24,144 nucleotides of DNA from DASUSH01 sp036375215 (GCA_036375215.1 DASUSH010000001.1:1-24144), one strand, 5' to 3'; numbered from the stretch's first letter, positions 7,323 through 15,707 are shown. Program-made: numbers and translations. The notes: generated by a model from the letters alone, not told the origin.

Positions 7323-7329
7323 CCGCGCG

Positions 7330-8139
7330 GTGGCGGCGCGGCTCAAGCTCGTCTCCTGGAACGTCGCGGGCCACCGCCTGAAGATGCCGGCGCAGGCCGA
7401 AGCGGTCTCGCGACACGAGCCCGACATCGTCGCCCTCCAGGAGGTGACGGAGGAGCGGCGCACGCACTGGTCGCACCACCTTCGCGAGGACGGGCTCGAG
7501 CACTGGGCCGACTCGAGCGAGCTCCTGACCGGTCGCCCCAAGCAGACCTTCGTCGCCTCCCGCTGGCCGCTCGTGACCCTGCCGGCGATTCCCGCGCCGC
7601 AGCCCGAGCGCGTCCTGTCGGTCGTGATCGACTCGCCCTGGGGCCAGATCGAGGTCCACAACGCCCACGTCCCCAACGGCTCCACCTACGGCCTCTTGAA
7701 GGTCGCGACCTTCGAGGCGATCCACGAGCGCCTCGCCCGCCCGTGCGACCGCCACCGGGTGCTCTGCGGGGACCTGAACGCGCCGAAGGCCGAGTGGCCG
7801 GGCGGTGAGGTCGAGACCTTCGCCGCCGACCACCCGCGACATGCCGAGCGCTGGGACGCGGCCGAGCGCTCCGTGCTGACCGGCCTCGCGGAATGGGACC
7901 TCGCCGACCTCTACCGCAAGCTCCACGGGTACGGGCCGCGGGAGACGACCTGGGAGCGCAGGACGCGGCGCGGCTCGGTCGGGCGGCGGTTCGATCACGT
8001 CTTCGCGTCCGCCGGCCTCGGCGGCGTCGCCTGCGACTACCACCACGCCTGGCGCGAGAGCGGGCTGAGCGATCACTCCGCGGTCGAGGCGCAGTTCGCG
8101 CCGGCCGTGCTGGCGGCGCCGCGGCTGGCCCGGCCCTAG
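7330..8139 (+). CDS. Endonuclease/exonuclease/phosphatase (EEP) family protein
   Basis: The 269-residue protein carries the complete EEP active-site set: LKLVSWNVAGHR (metal/phosphate Asn, residues 5-16), DIVALQEV (catalytic Glu near 38), NAHVPNGS, LCGDLNAPK (GDxN near 150), RRFDHVFAS (Asp near 222) and GLSDHSAVEA (SDH near 247). Members cut phosphodiester or phosphomonoester bonds in DNA, RNA, phospholipids or inositol phosphates. There is no signal peptide, and the compact size with xthA-like motifs hints at a nucleic-acid substrate, but this is not proven. The start is a GTG seven bases after the preceding stop. Its TAG stop overlaps that of the convergent GH31 gene within a single CTAG. 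Confidence 0.87.
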   Translation: MAARLKLVSWNVAGHRLKMPAQAEAVSRHEPDIVALQEVTEERRTHWSHHLREDGLEHWADSSELLTGRPKQTFVASRWPLVTLPAIPAPQPERVLSVVIDSPWGQIEVHNAHVPNGSTYGLLKVATFEAIHERLARPCDRHRVLCGDLNAPKAEWPGGEVETFAADHPRHAERWDAAERSVLTGLAEWDLADLYRKLHGYGPRETTWERRTRRGSVGRRFDHVFASAGLGGVACDYHHAWRESGLSDHSAVEAQFAPAVLAAPRLARP

Positions 8140-10607
8140 CCGCTGACGGCGAGCCGGCCCGAGCGGCCGGCGAAGTCGGCCTCGAGGACGCCCGATTTCC
8201 GGTCGTAGCGCCACCTGCCGCGGTCGAGGCGGCGCCCGTCCAGCTCGACCCGGCGCGGGACGAACGGGTCGCGGAGCGAGCCCAGCGCCGCCTGTAGCTC
8301 GATCCGGCGCCGGCTCTCGTCCTCGAAGGAGAGCGTCCAGGCGCGCGTGCCCTCGCGCGAGCGGACCCTGCCGTGGCGGTCGAAGCGAGCGCTCGAGCGC
8401 CCCCGCGGGAAGGCGAGCAGGTCGAGCCGGTGGCGGCGGTCGCCGAGATGGACCAGGCCCTTGCCCTCGCCGTACCCGGCCAGGGTGTCGACGTCGGCGG
8501 CGAGCAGCGGCAGGATCGTTCCCGCGCGGGCGAGCAGCGGCAGCTCGTCGAGCGGCGCGGGCACGGTTCGCCGGCTCTCACCGGAGAGCAGCTTCGCCTC
8601 GCCGAGCCGGATCGAGCCGTCGGACCGGCGGAACGCCGCCGAGCGCCAGAGGTCCACCCAGCGACCGCCCGGCAGGTAGACGCGGCGCTCGCGGGCGCCG
8701 TCCTCGACCACCGGCGCCGCCAGCAGGTCGTCGCCGAACATGAACTCGTCGTCGGTGGCGACGGCCCGGCGGTCCTCGGGGAAGGCGAGCGAGAGGTGGC
8801 GCATCAGGGGCAGCCCGCTGCGGCGGTAGGCGCGATCGGCGGCGACCAGGTACGGGTAGAGCTGGGTGCGGAGCTTCGCGTAGCGCCGCCAGATCGGCAG
8901 GGTCGGCTCCTGCCAGATCTGCGGGCGATCCGCCATGGCCGCGCCGATCCCCTCCGCCTTCGTCCGCATCACTCCCGAGACGGCTCCGAACTCGATCCAG
9001 CGGGCCAGGAGCTCGGGCGTCAACCGCTGCTCGGAGAGGGTGAAGAACCCGCCGATGTCCGATGCCCACAGCGAGATCCCTGAGAGCCCCATCGTCAGCG
9101 CCTGGTTCACCGATGACGCGAGGCCGTCGAACCCGAAGCCGGTGGTCGGGTCGCCGCCCCAGACGATCTCGGCACTCGGATGCACGCCGGTCCAGCCGGA
9201 GCGGATGAAGGCGACGAGCGGGCGCTCCTGCGCCTGGCGGTAGTCGTACGCGGCCGAGTGGTAAAGCACCGGATAGAAGTTGTGGAGGGCGATGCCCCTC
9301 ATCCCGTTCGCGGCGGTCGCGTCGGGCGGCACGTACTCGCCGTAGTCCTCCATCCACCCGTCGTACCCGTTGGCGACCGCGCGGTCGAGGATCGAGGCGT
9401 AGGCCTCGGTCGCGGCCGGGTTCGAGAAGTCGAGCATCCCGATCTCCTGGACGCCGCCGCCGACGAACGAGTCGAACAGGTAGGGGCTTCCGTCCGGGCG
9501 CCTGATGAAGGCGCCACTCGCCGCCGCGGGGTCGAACGCCCCGGCGTAGGAGCGGCAGATCGCCTCGCGGGTGTAGGTGATCGCGGCCAGGCCCCGACTG
9601 TGGAAGGCGCGGGTACGCGCCCGCTCGGAGGCCTCGAGGCCCTGGTCGGAGCCGCACGGCATGTAGCGCATGTGGGTCTCGGCGACGGAGACGGGAGCGT
9701 CCGCGGCACGCAGGATCTCGACGTACTCCCGCTCGCCCGGTGCCTCGTTCTGGTGACCGGTCTGGAACCACGGCCCGAGCACCCACGGGGCGGCCGGCGG
9801 GGGCTGGCGGCCGGTCCGCTCCGTCAGCTGCCCGACCAGGTCGGACGGCTCGGGCCCCGGCAGCACGACCAGGCGCAACGAGGCCGCGTCGGCTTCGACG
9901 CTCCACTCGTCCTCGCGGACGGTGCCCAGCCGGAAACGGCTCGTCGCCCGGTTCTCGGCGAGCAGCCCGAACCCGCGGGTCGAGAGCAGCCAGGGCATCG
10001 GGAAGTACGTGGCGCTGTCGGATCGGGTCTGCGCCCAGTCCGGGATGCTGCCGTCGACGAGGTCGTACTCGCCGGGTTGGTACGGGCCCTCGGTGACGTG
10101 GTTCTCGATCGTGTGCCCGCGCTGATCGACCGCGTTCGAGCGCTCACCGAAGCCCAGATAGCGCTCCCGCGGGTCGGCTACGAAGCCGACGTCCATGCGC
10201 TCCACGGCGGTCCCCGCCCCGCCGCTCGCCGCGGCCGCGAGCTCGACGGAGCCGTCACGCCTGACGCGGGCATGGACCTCGATCGCCCGCCCGGCGGAAT
10301 CGTCGGTGGCGAGGGTCGCTGTCGAGCCGGCGTGGGAGACGAGCTCCGCCGCCCGGTGCCATTCGCCGTCCGCGAAGAACCCGACGCGCCCGCTTTCCCC
10401 GCCCGTGCCCGGAGCCTCGCGAAGGGTGCCGCCTCCCACGCCGCGGATCGCGATCCGCCCGGTCGTGGCGTCGAGCTCGACCGCGACCCCGCCGCGCGCC
10501 GCGAGCGTCACCGCGCCCGCGGGCGGCGCGGCGAACACGAGGGTGGCGGGCGCGATCGCGAACGCGACTGCGATCGCCATCAGGCGGGCTCCGCTCCGCG
10601 CGGCCAT
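8136..10607 (-). CDS. Secreted glycoside hydrolase family 31 enzyme
   Basis: The 823-residue protein begins with a signal peptide (residues 1-32, hydrophobic core LMAIAVAFAIAPATLVFAAP). A beta-sandwich N-domain precedes the GH31 barrel. Probable nucleophile is Asp421 in DGWMEDYGEY and probable acid/base is Asp486 in VWGGDPTTGFGFDGL; other family signatures are FIRSGWTG, LWASDIGGFF, GVMRTKAEG and a C-terminal beta domain (residues about 620-823). It should hydrolyse alpha-glycosides outside the cell by a retaining mechanism. The nucleophile loop resembles the sulfoquinovosidase branch (GWMADFGEYLP), but the QDWxGxR.W sulfonate-recognition segment is absent; at that point it reads VAETHMRYMPCGSDQG. 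Substrate is therefore unknown. The ATG at 10607 is weakly preceded by GAGAAG; a second ATG ten codons in would also leave a signal peptide. Divergent from pdhA. Confidence 0.9.
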   Translation of the reverse strand: MAARSGARLMAIAVAFAIAPATLVFAAPPAGAVTLAARGGVAVELDATTGRIAIRGVGGGTLREAPGTGGESGRVGFFADGEWHRAAELVSHAGSTATLATDDSAGRAIEVHARVRRDGSVELAAAASGGAGTAVERMDVGFVADPRERYLGFGERSNAVDQRGHTIENHVTEGPYQPGEYDLVDGSIPDWAQTRSDSATYFPMPWLLSTRGFGLLAENRATSRFRLGTVREDEWSVEADAASLRLVVLPGPEPSDLVGQLTERTGRQPPPAAPWVLGPWFQTGHQNEAPGEREYVEILRAADAPVSVAETHMRYMPCGSDQGLEASERARTRAFHSRGLAAITYTREAICRSYAGAFDPAAASGAFIRRPDGSPYLFDSFVGGGVQEIGMLDFSNPAATEAYASILDRAVANGYDGWMEDYGEYVPPDATAANGMRGIALHNFYPVLYHSAAYDYRQAQERPLVAFIRSGWTGVHPSAEIVWGGDPTTGFGFDGLASSVNQALTMGLSGISLWASDIGGFFTLSEQRLTPELLARWIEFGAVSGVMRTKAEGIGAAMADRPQIWQEPTLPIWRRYAKLRTQLYPYLVAADRAYRRSGLPLMRHLSLAFPEDRRAVATDDEFMFGDDLLAAPVVEDGARERRVYLPGGRWVDLWRSAAFRRSDGSIRLGEAKLLSGESRRTVPAPLDELPLLARAGTILPLLAADVDTLAGYGEGKGLVHLGDRRHRLDLLAFPRGRSSARFDRHGRVRSREGTRAWTLSFEDESRRRIELQAALGSLRDPFVPRRVELDGRRLDRGRWRYDRKSGVLEADFAGRSGRLAVSG

Positions 10608-10652
10608 CTTCTCGCCGAAGCTACCGGACGCGGCCGCGCGCGTCCGGCTCGG

Positions 10653-10658
10653 TATGGT
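10653..10658 (+). promoter_or_regulatory. Putative -10 box for the pdh operon
   Basis: TATGGT fits TANNNT and lies eight bases before the GTG of the E1 alpha gene, compatible with a leaderless or very short leader. The gap to the divergent GH31 gene is only 59 bases, so both promoters must lie within it. Confidence 0.33.
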
Positions 10659-10666
10659 CAGGATGG

Positions 10667-11947
10667 GTGGCGAAGGAGCAGACCAAAAAGGCCGCGACAG
10701 CCGCGAACGGCGGCTCCGGCGAGCCGCTCCCGCTCCCCGACGCGGATCTCGCCCGCGAACTGCTCGAGCGGATGGCGACGATCCGGCGCTTCGAGGAGGA
10801 GGCGGGCCGCCAGTACCAGAAGGCGAAGGCCGGAGGGTTCCTCCACCTCGCGATCGGGGAGGAGGCGACGATCGTCGGCACCACCTCGGTCATGCGCGAC
10901 GAGGATTACCTGATCGGGACCTACCGGACCCACGGGCACGCGATCGCGCGCGGCACCGACCCGAAGAACGTGATGGCGGAGATCTTCGGACGCGTCGACG
11001 GCACCAGCAGCGGCCGCGGCGGCTCGATGCACGTCTTCGACGGCAAGCGCCGCTTCATGGGCGGCTACGGGATCGTCGGCGGCAACCTCCCGCTCGCCGC
11101 CGGGCTCGCGCTCTCCTCCGACTACCGCGGCACGGAGGAGGTCACGGTCTGCATGTTCGGGGACGGCGCCTCGAACACCGGCAACTTCGGCGAGACGATC
11201 AACATCGCGGCGCTTTGGAAGCTCCCGGTGGTCTTCCTGGTCGAGAACAACCTCTACGGGATGGGCACCTCGATCGAGCGCCATTCCGCGGTCACCGACC
11301 TCTCGCGCAAGGCCGAGGGGCTCGGCGTGCCCGGCGTGCGCGTCGACGGCATGGACGTGCTCGCCGTGCGCGAGCGCGTCTCCGAGCACCTGGAGATCGC
11401 CCGCGCGGAGCGCCGGCCGACGCTGATCGAGGCCTTCACCTACCGCTACCGCGGCCACTCCGCCGCCGACCCCGAGGTCTACCGCGAGAAGGAGGAGGTC
11501 GAGGAGTGGCGGGCCAAGGACCCGATCACGACCTTCCGCGACCGGCTGCTCGCCGAGAAAGCGATCAGCGAGGACGAGGTCGAGAAGATGCGCGAGCGGG
11601 TCGAGGAGCGGATCATGGGCGCGGTCGAGTTCGCGGACAACTCGCCCGAGCCTGCGCTCGAATCGCTCTACGACAACCTCTACGTCATCTCCGACAACGT
11701 GCCCGGCTGGTACGCGGTCGACGAGCGGACCCCCGAGCCGCACCCGGGCGAGCTCGAGCACGAGGTCGGCAGGCAGGGGCAGATCCGCGAGCTCGCCGAG
11801 GCGGGCGCCGCCTACGGCGGCCAGCAGCGCGGCCGGCAGGAGCCGAGCGAGGACGGGACCGGGTCCGACGAGGGCCCGGACGAGGCGGACGTCGCGGCCT
11901 CGGAGGCGCTCGAGGACCGCGACGAGGACGTCGCCGAGGCCGGCTAG
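10667..11947 (+). CDS. pdhA: Pyruvate dehydrogenase-type E1 component, alpha subunit
   Basis: The 426-residue protein is a thiamine-diphosphate E1 alpha. The cofactor motif runs from Gly165-Asp-Gly (MFGDGASNTG) to VENN at 192-195. GGFLHLAIGEEA (57-68), the YRTHGH segment (86-91), GGSMHVFD (118-125) and the conserved loop YRYRGHSAADP (259-269), equivalent to the phosphorylation loop of the animal enzyme, are present. It decarboxylates a 2-oxoacid and passes the acyl group to E2 lipoyl. The loop matches pyruvate-type E1 better than the branched-chain type. The family usually ends near residue 345-350; here about 75 further residues form an acidic, low-complexity tail. The start is a GTG at 10667. 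E1 beta follows after ten bases. Confidence 0.92.
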   Translation: MAKEQTKKAATAANGGSGEPLPLPDADLARELLERMATIRRFEEEAGRQYQKAKAGGFLHLAIGEEATIVGTTSVMRDEDYLIGTYRTHGHAIARGTDPKNVMAEIFGRVDGTSSGRGGSMHVFDGKRRFMGGYGIVGGNLPLAAGLALSSDYRGTEEVTVCMFGDGASNTGNFGETINIAALWKLPVVFLVENNLYGMGTSIERHSAVTDLSRKAEGLGVPGVRVDGMDVLAVRERVSEHLEIARAERRPTLIEAFTYRYRGHSAADPEVYREKEEVEEWRAKDPITTFRDRLLAEKAISEDEVEKMRERVEERIMGAVEFADNSPEPALESLYDNLYVISDNVPGWYAVDERTPEPHPGELEHEVGRQGQIRELAEAGAAYGGQQRGRQEPSEDGTGSDEGPDEADVAASEALEDRDEDVAEAG

Positions 11948-11957
11948 TGGACCGCTG

Positions 11958-12947
11958 ATGGCGACTCAGCGGATGCGAGAGGCGCTGCGCGACGCGATGG
12001 CGGAGGAGATGCGCCGCGACGAGAACGTGTTCCTGATGGGCGAGGACGTCGGCGTCTTCCAGGGCGCTTTCAAGGTCAGCGAGGGCCTGCTCGACGAGTT
12101 CGGCGAGAAGCGGGTCCGCGACACGCCGATCTCCGAGAACTCGATGGTCGGCACCGGCGTGGGCGCGGCGATGGCCGGCCTGCGCCCGATCGTCGAGATC
12201 ATGACGGTCAACTTCGCGCTCCTGGCGATGGACCAGATCGTGAACCACGCGGCCGCGATCCCCTACATGTTCAACGCGCAGGTGCGGGTGCCGCTCGTCG
12301 TGCGGATGCCAGGGGGCGGCGGGCACCAGCTCGGCCCCACCCACTCGCACAGCTTCGAGGCGATGTATCTGCAGATCCCGGGGCTGCTCGTCGCCTGCCC
12401 GTCGACGCCGGCCGACGGCAAGGGCCTCTTGAAGGCCGCGATCCGCGACGACAACCCGGTGATCTTCATCGAGCACGAGTCGCTCTACGGCGCGCGCGGC
12501 GAGGTCCCCGAGGACGACGACCACGTGCTCGAGTTCGGCCACGCCGACATCCGCCGCGAGGGTTCGGACGTGACCATCGTCGGGATCCTGCGGATGGTGC
12601 AGGCGGCCGAGAAGGCGGCGCAGGAGCTCGAGTCCGAGCACGGCGCCACGGCCGAGGTGATCGACCCCAGGACGCTGCGCCCGCTCGACCTCGACACGAT
12701 CCTCGAGTCAGTTCGCAAGACGAACCGTTGCGTGATCGTCGAGGAGGGCTGGCCCCACGGCGGCGTTGGCGCCAACCTCGCCGCGCTGATCCAGGAGCAG
12801 GCCTTCGACCACCTGGACGCGCCGATCCAGCGCGTCACCGGCGCCGACGTCCCGATGCCGTACGCGAAGCGGCTCGAGCAGTCGGCGATCCCTCACCCCG
12901 AGCACGTCGTGCAGGCCGCCCTCGCGACGCTGGAGGGCTCGCTCTAG
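11958..12947 (+). CDS. pdhB: Pyruvate dehydrogenase-type E1 component, beta subunit
   Basis: The 329-residue protein matches E1 beta along its length: REALRDAMAEEMRRDENVFLMGEDVG at the N-terminus, the cofactor-activating Glu in DTPISENSMVGTGVGAAM near residue 60, EIMTVNFALLAMDQIVNHAA, MPGGGGHQLGPTHSHSFEA and the C-terminal transketolase domain with EVIDPRTLRPLD and VIVEEGWPHGGVG. With the alpha subunit it forms the alpha2-beta2 E1. Its TAG stop abuts the ATG of E2 with no gap, so the three genes are surely one operon. No residue of note is missing. Confidence 0.94.
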   Translation: MATQRMREALRDAMAEEMRRDENVFLMGEDVGVFQGAFKVSEGLLDEFGEKRVRDTPISENSMVGTGVGAAMAGLRPIVEIMTVNFALLAMDQIVNHAAAIPYMFNAQVRVPLVVRMPGGGGHQLGPTHSHSFEAMYLQIPGLLVACPSTPADGKGLLKAAIRDDNPVIFIEHESLYGARGEVPEDDDHVLEFGHADIRREGSDVTIVGILRMVQAAEKAAQELESEHGATAEVIDPRTLRPLDLDTILESVRKTNRCVIVEEGWPHGGVGANLAALIQEQAFDHLDAPIQRVTGADVPMPYAKRLEQSAIPHPEHVVQAALATLEGSL

Positions 12948-14243
12948 ATGGCGACCGACATCGTCATGCCGCGGCTGTCGGACTCCATGGAGGAGGGCAC
13001 GATCCTGAAGTGGATGAAGTCGGTGGGCGACGAGGTCGCGGTCGGCGAGGAGCTCGTCGAGATCGAGACCGACAAGGCGAACATGGTCTACGAATCCGAT
13101 ACCGCCGGGACGCTGATCGAGACGATCGCCGGCGAAGGGGACACCCTGCCGATCGGCGAGGTGATCGCGCGCGTCGGCGAGGCGGGCGAGGCGCCGAGCG
13201 GGAACGGGGCGTCCGCCCCCGCCAAGGAGGAGCAGGCCGAGCCGGAGGCCGCCGGGCCCGCGGAGGAGGCCGCCGAGCCCGCGGAGGAGACCGCCGAGCC
13301 CCCGAAGGAGGCCGCCGCGGAGGCGGCCCCCCCGGCGGCCGCGGACGGGCGCGTGAAGGCTTCGCCGATCGCCCGGCGGATCGCGAAGGAGAAGGGCATC
13401 GACATCGGCTCGCTTTCGGGCTCGGGACCCGGCGGGCGGATCGTGAAGGCGGACGTCGAGAAGGCCGCCGCGGGAGCCGGCGGCGCTGTCCCCGCCGCCG
13501 CGGTCGCGCAGCCCACCGCCGGTGCGCGCGAGCGGCCGGAGACCGCGAAGGGCGAGGTCGAGGTCGTCGAGCTCTCGAAGCTCCAGTCGACGGTCGCACG
13601 GCGGATGGCGGAGTCGAAGGCGACCGCGCCGCACTTCTACCTCCAGGCCGAGGTCGACATGACCAAGGCGGTCGAGGCGCGCACCCGCCTCAAGGAGATC
13701 GCGGCCGAGGGCGAGCGGGTGCCGACCTTCAACGACATGGTCGTCAAGGCCTGCGCGCTGGCGCTGCGCGAGTTCCCGCGCGCGAACGGCGCCTATCGCG
13801 ACGGTCGCATCGAGCTCTACTCGCGGGTGAACGTCGGCGTCGCCGTCGCCGCCCGGGACGCGCTCGTGGTCCCCACGGTCTTCGACGCCGACCGCAAGGG
13901 CCTCCGCCAGATCAGCGAGGAGACGCGCTCGCTCGCCGGCCGCGTGCGCGAGGGGACGATCACGCCGCCGGAGCTCTCGGGCGGGACCTTCACGGTCTCC
14001 AACCTCGGCATGTACGGGGTCACGAACTTCCACGCGGTGATCAACCCGCCGCAGGCCGGGATCCTCGCGATCGGCGCGCTCGAGCGCGTGCCGGCCTTCG
14101 GCGACTCGGGCGAAGTCGTCGCCGTGGACAAGATGGGCGTCACCCTCGCGTGCGACCACCGCATCCTCTACGGCGCGGACGGCGCCGAGTTCCTGCGGCG
14201 GGTCTCGGAGCTGCTCTCCGAGCCGCTCTCGCTGGCGCTCTGA
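12948..14243 (+). CDS. pdhC: Dihydrolipoyl acyltransferase (E2) of the pyruvate dehydrogenase-type complex
   Basis: The 431-residue E2 has one lipoyl domain (residues 1-77, lipoyl-lysine Lys43 in EIETDKANM), an Ala/Pro/Glu-rich flexible linker (about 80-133) built of imprecise short repeats, a peripheral-subunit-binding domain (137-173, KASPIARRIAKEKGIDIGSL then GSGPGGRIVKADV), a second linker, and a catalytic domain (about 205-431). The active-site His404 is in CDHRILYGADGAEFL, where the usual HxxxDG carries Tyr408 in place of Asp. It moves acetyl from lipoyl to CoA and forms the complex core. A single lipoyl domain is at the short end for E2. Acetoin dehydrogenase E2 is an alternative that the neighbours do not favour. 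Confidence 0.92.
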   Translation: MATDIVMPRLSDSMEEGTILKWMKSVGDEVAVGEELVEIETDKANMVYESDTAGTLIETIAGEGDTLPIGEVIARVGEAGEAPSGNGASAPAKEEQAEPEAAGPAEEAAEPAEETAEPPKEAAAEAAPPAAADGRVKASPIARRIAKEKGIDIGSLSGSGPGGRIVKADVEKAAAGAGGAVPAAAVAQPTAGARERPETAKGEVEVVELSKLQSTVARRMAESKATAPHFYLQAEVDMTKAVEARTRLKEIAAEGERVPTFNDMVVKACALALREFPRANGAYRDGRIELYSRVNVGVAVAARDALVVPTVFDADRKGLRQISEETRSLAGRVREGTITPPELSGGTFTVSNLGMYGVTNFHAVINPPQAGILAIGALERVPAFGDSGEVVAVDKMGVTLACDHRILYGADGAEFLRRVSELLSEPLSLAL

Positions 14244-14260
14244 ACGCCCGGTCGCGGGGT

Positions 14261-14266
14261 TAACTT
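14261..14266 (+). promoter_or_regulatory. Putative -10 box for the D,D-carboxypeptidase gene
   Basis: TAACTT fits TANNNT and lies six bases before the ATG at 14273, with no ribosome-binding site, so a leaderless transcript is likely. It sits in the 29-base gap after pdhC. Confidence 0.4.
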
Positions 14267-14272
14267 CTCCGC

Positions 14273-15235
14273 ATGGTCAGGCGGGCCCTCCTACTCCTCA
14301 TCGGGCTGGCGGCCGTGATCGCCGGCCTCGCCGCCGGGACCGGGCTGCTCGGCGGCGACGACCGCGTCCGCACCGCCGGCGTCGCGACCGCCGCGGAGCC
14401 GGGTCCCGCCAAGTTCCCGCCCTCCAGCACCAACGCGGCCGAGGCCTCGCCGTACGTGCTGAAGCCGGCGCCGGCCGAGCTCCCGGTCGAGGTCGACTTC
14501 AAGAGGCGGAGCGCGCCGGCCGCCGGGATCCTCTTCGACGTCGACACCGGCGCGGTCCTCTGGGAGAAGGACGCGGACCGGCGGCTGCCGATCGCGAGCC
14601 TCACCAAGATGATCACCGCCCTGCTGATCGCGAAGGGCCACGGGCCGGGCGAGGACGTCGCGATCACCCCCGAGGCGCTCGCATACGAGGGCTCGGGGAT
14701 GGGCGTGCTGCCGAAGGGCAAGGAGGTCGAGCTCGAGAGCCTGCTCAAGGGCCTGATCCTCGTCTCCGGCAACGACGCCGCGATCGCGCTCGCCCAGCAC
14801 GACGCCGGCAGCGTCGACGCCTTCGTCGAGAAGATGAACCAGGCGCGCGCCCGCTACGGCCTGCACTGCTCCCGCTTCACGAGCCCGCACGGCCTCCAGG
14901 ACGAGGGCAACTACTCCTGCCCGCGCGACCTGGCCGCGCTCGCCCGCGCCGACCTCGACCAGCCGCGGATCGCGGAGATCATGGGCACCGACTCCGCCCA
15001 CTTCCCGTTCCCGATCAAGGGCGGCGCCCTCGACCTCTACAACAACAACCCGTTCATCCGCAACGGCACGCCCGGGATCACCGGCGTGAAGACCGGTTAC
15101 ACCGACGCCGCCGGCCGCTGTTACGTGACCACGCAGAGGATCGGCGGCCGCCACCTGGGCGTCGTCCTGCTCGACACCCCGAGGCCGCTGGAGCAGGTGC
15201 CCGCGCTTCTGCGCGCCGGTGCGAACCGGGGCTAG
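14273..15235 (+). CDS. D-alanyl-D-alanine carboxypeptidase (S11 family, PBP5-like)
   Basis: The 320-residue protein has an N-terminal signal or anchor helix (residues 4-27, ALLLLIGLAAVIAGLAAGTGLL), a Pro/Ala-rich stretch to about residue 75, then the penicillin-binding fold. The three catalytic motifs are present: Ser109-x-x-Lys112 in IASLTKM, SGN at 165-167 and KTG at 273-275. It would trim the terminal D-Ala from peptidoglycan pentapeptides at the outer face of the membrane. It lacks the C-terminal PBP5 domain and amphipathic anchor, so it is either released or held by the N-terminal helix. An SRPBCC-like gene follows seven bases after its stop. No link to the flanking dehydrogenase operons is apparent. 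Confidence 0.92.
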   Translation: MVRRALLLLIGLAAVIAGLAAGTGLLGGDDRVRTAGVATAAEPGPAKFPPSSTNAAEASPYVLKPAPAELPVEVDFKRRSAPAAGILFDVDTGAVLWEKDADRRLPIASLTKMITALLIAKGHGPGEDVAITPEALAYEGSGMGVLPKGKEVELESLLKGLILVSGNDAAIALAQHDAGSVDAFVEKMNQARARYGLHCSRFTSPHGLQDEGNYSCPRDLAALARADLDQPRIAEIMGTDSAHFPFPIKGGALDLYNNNPFIRNGTPGITGVKTGYTDAAGRCYVTTQRIGGRHLGVVLLDTPRPLEQVPALLRAGANRG

Positions 15236-15242
15236 CGGCGCG

Positions 15243-15707
15243 ATGCCCCCGGTGATCGACACCCCGATCCAGGACCTGCCGTTCGTCGACGAGCACGTGA
15301 TCGGGATCCAGGCGACCGAGCGGCAGACCTGGGACGCGCTGCTCGCCACCCTGCCGGACGTCTTCGACACCGGGCTCGCGGGGCGGGCCGGGGCGGTGCT
15401 CGGCGTCGAGCACCGCGGCCGCAAGGGCGAGGTCGGCCGGATCGGCTCGACGCTGCCCGGGTTCGTCGTCGCCCGCGCCGTCCCCCCGGCGGTCCTCGCC
15501 CTGCTCGGCCAGCACCGCTTCTCGCGCTACGCGCTGATCTTCCGGATCGAGAAGACCGACGCCGGCGTCCGCCTGCGCGCCGAGACCCGGGCGGAGTTCC
15601 CCGGCGCCAAGGGCCGCGCCTACCGCGGGATGGTGATCGGCACGCGGGGCCACGTGCTGGTCACCCGGCGGATCCTGAACGCAGTCAAGAAGCGCGCCGA
15701 GCGGTAG
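15243..15707 (+). CDS. SRPBCC/START-like protein, function unknown
   Basis: The 154-residue protein starts at the ATG at 15243, seven bases after the D,D-carboxypeptidase stop; an in-frame upstream ATG at 15219 would overlap that gene. FVDEHVIGIQATERQTWDAL at the N-terminus resembles the first strand-helix of polyketide-cyclase/START-like (SRPBCC) proteins, and ALIFRIEKTD, GVRLRAETRAEFPG and YRGMVIGTRGHVLVTRRIL fit the later strands and long C-terminal helix. Such proteins bind hydrophobic ligands. DUF2867-type proteins are a close alternative. No signal peptide. It is probably cotranscribed with the gene before it; the 216 bases that follow hold the leader of the next operon. Confidence 0.65.
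   Translation: MPPVIDTPIQDLPFVDEHVIGIQATERQTWDALLATLPDVFDTGLAGRAGAVLGVEHRGRKGEVGRIGSTLPGFVVARAVPPAVLALLGQHRFSRYALIFRIEKTDAGVRLRAETRAEFPGAKGRAYRGMVIGTRGHVLVTRRILNAVKKRAER

Noticed and set aside
8136..10607. Sulfoquinovosidase assignment for the GH31 enzyme
   Set aside because: The nucleophile loop is similar but the QDWxGxR.W sulfonate-binding segment is missing, so only the family level is safe.
12708..14159. 483-codon open frame on the minus strand across pdhC
   Set aside because: It mirrors the E2 coding sequence, its product is rich in Arg, Asp and Leu without domains, and the plus-strand E2 is unambiguous.
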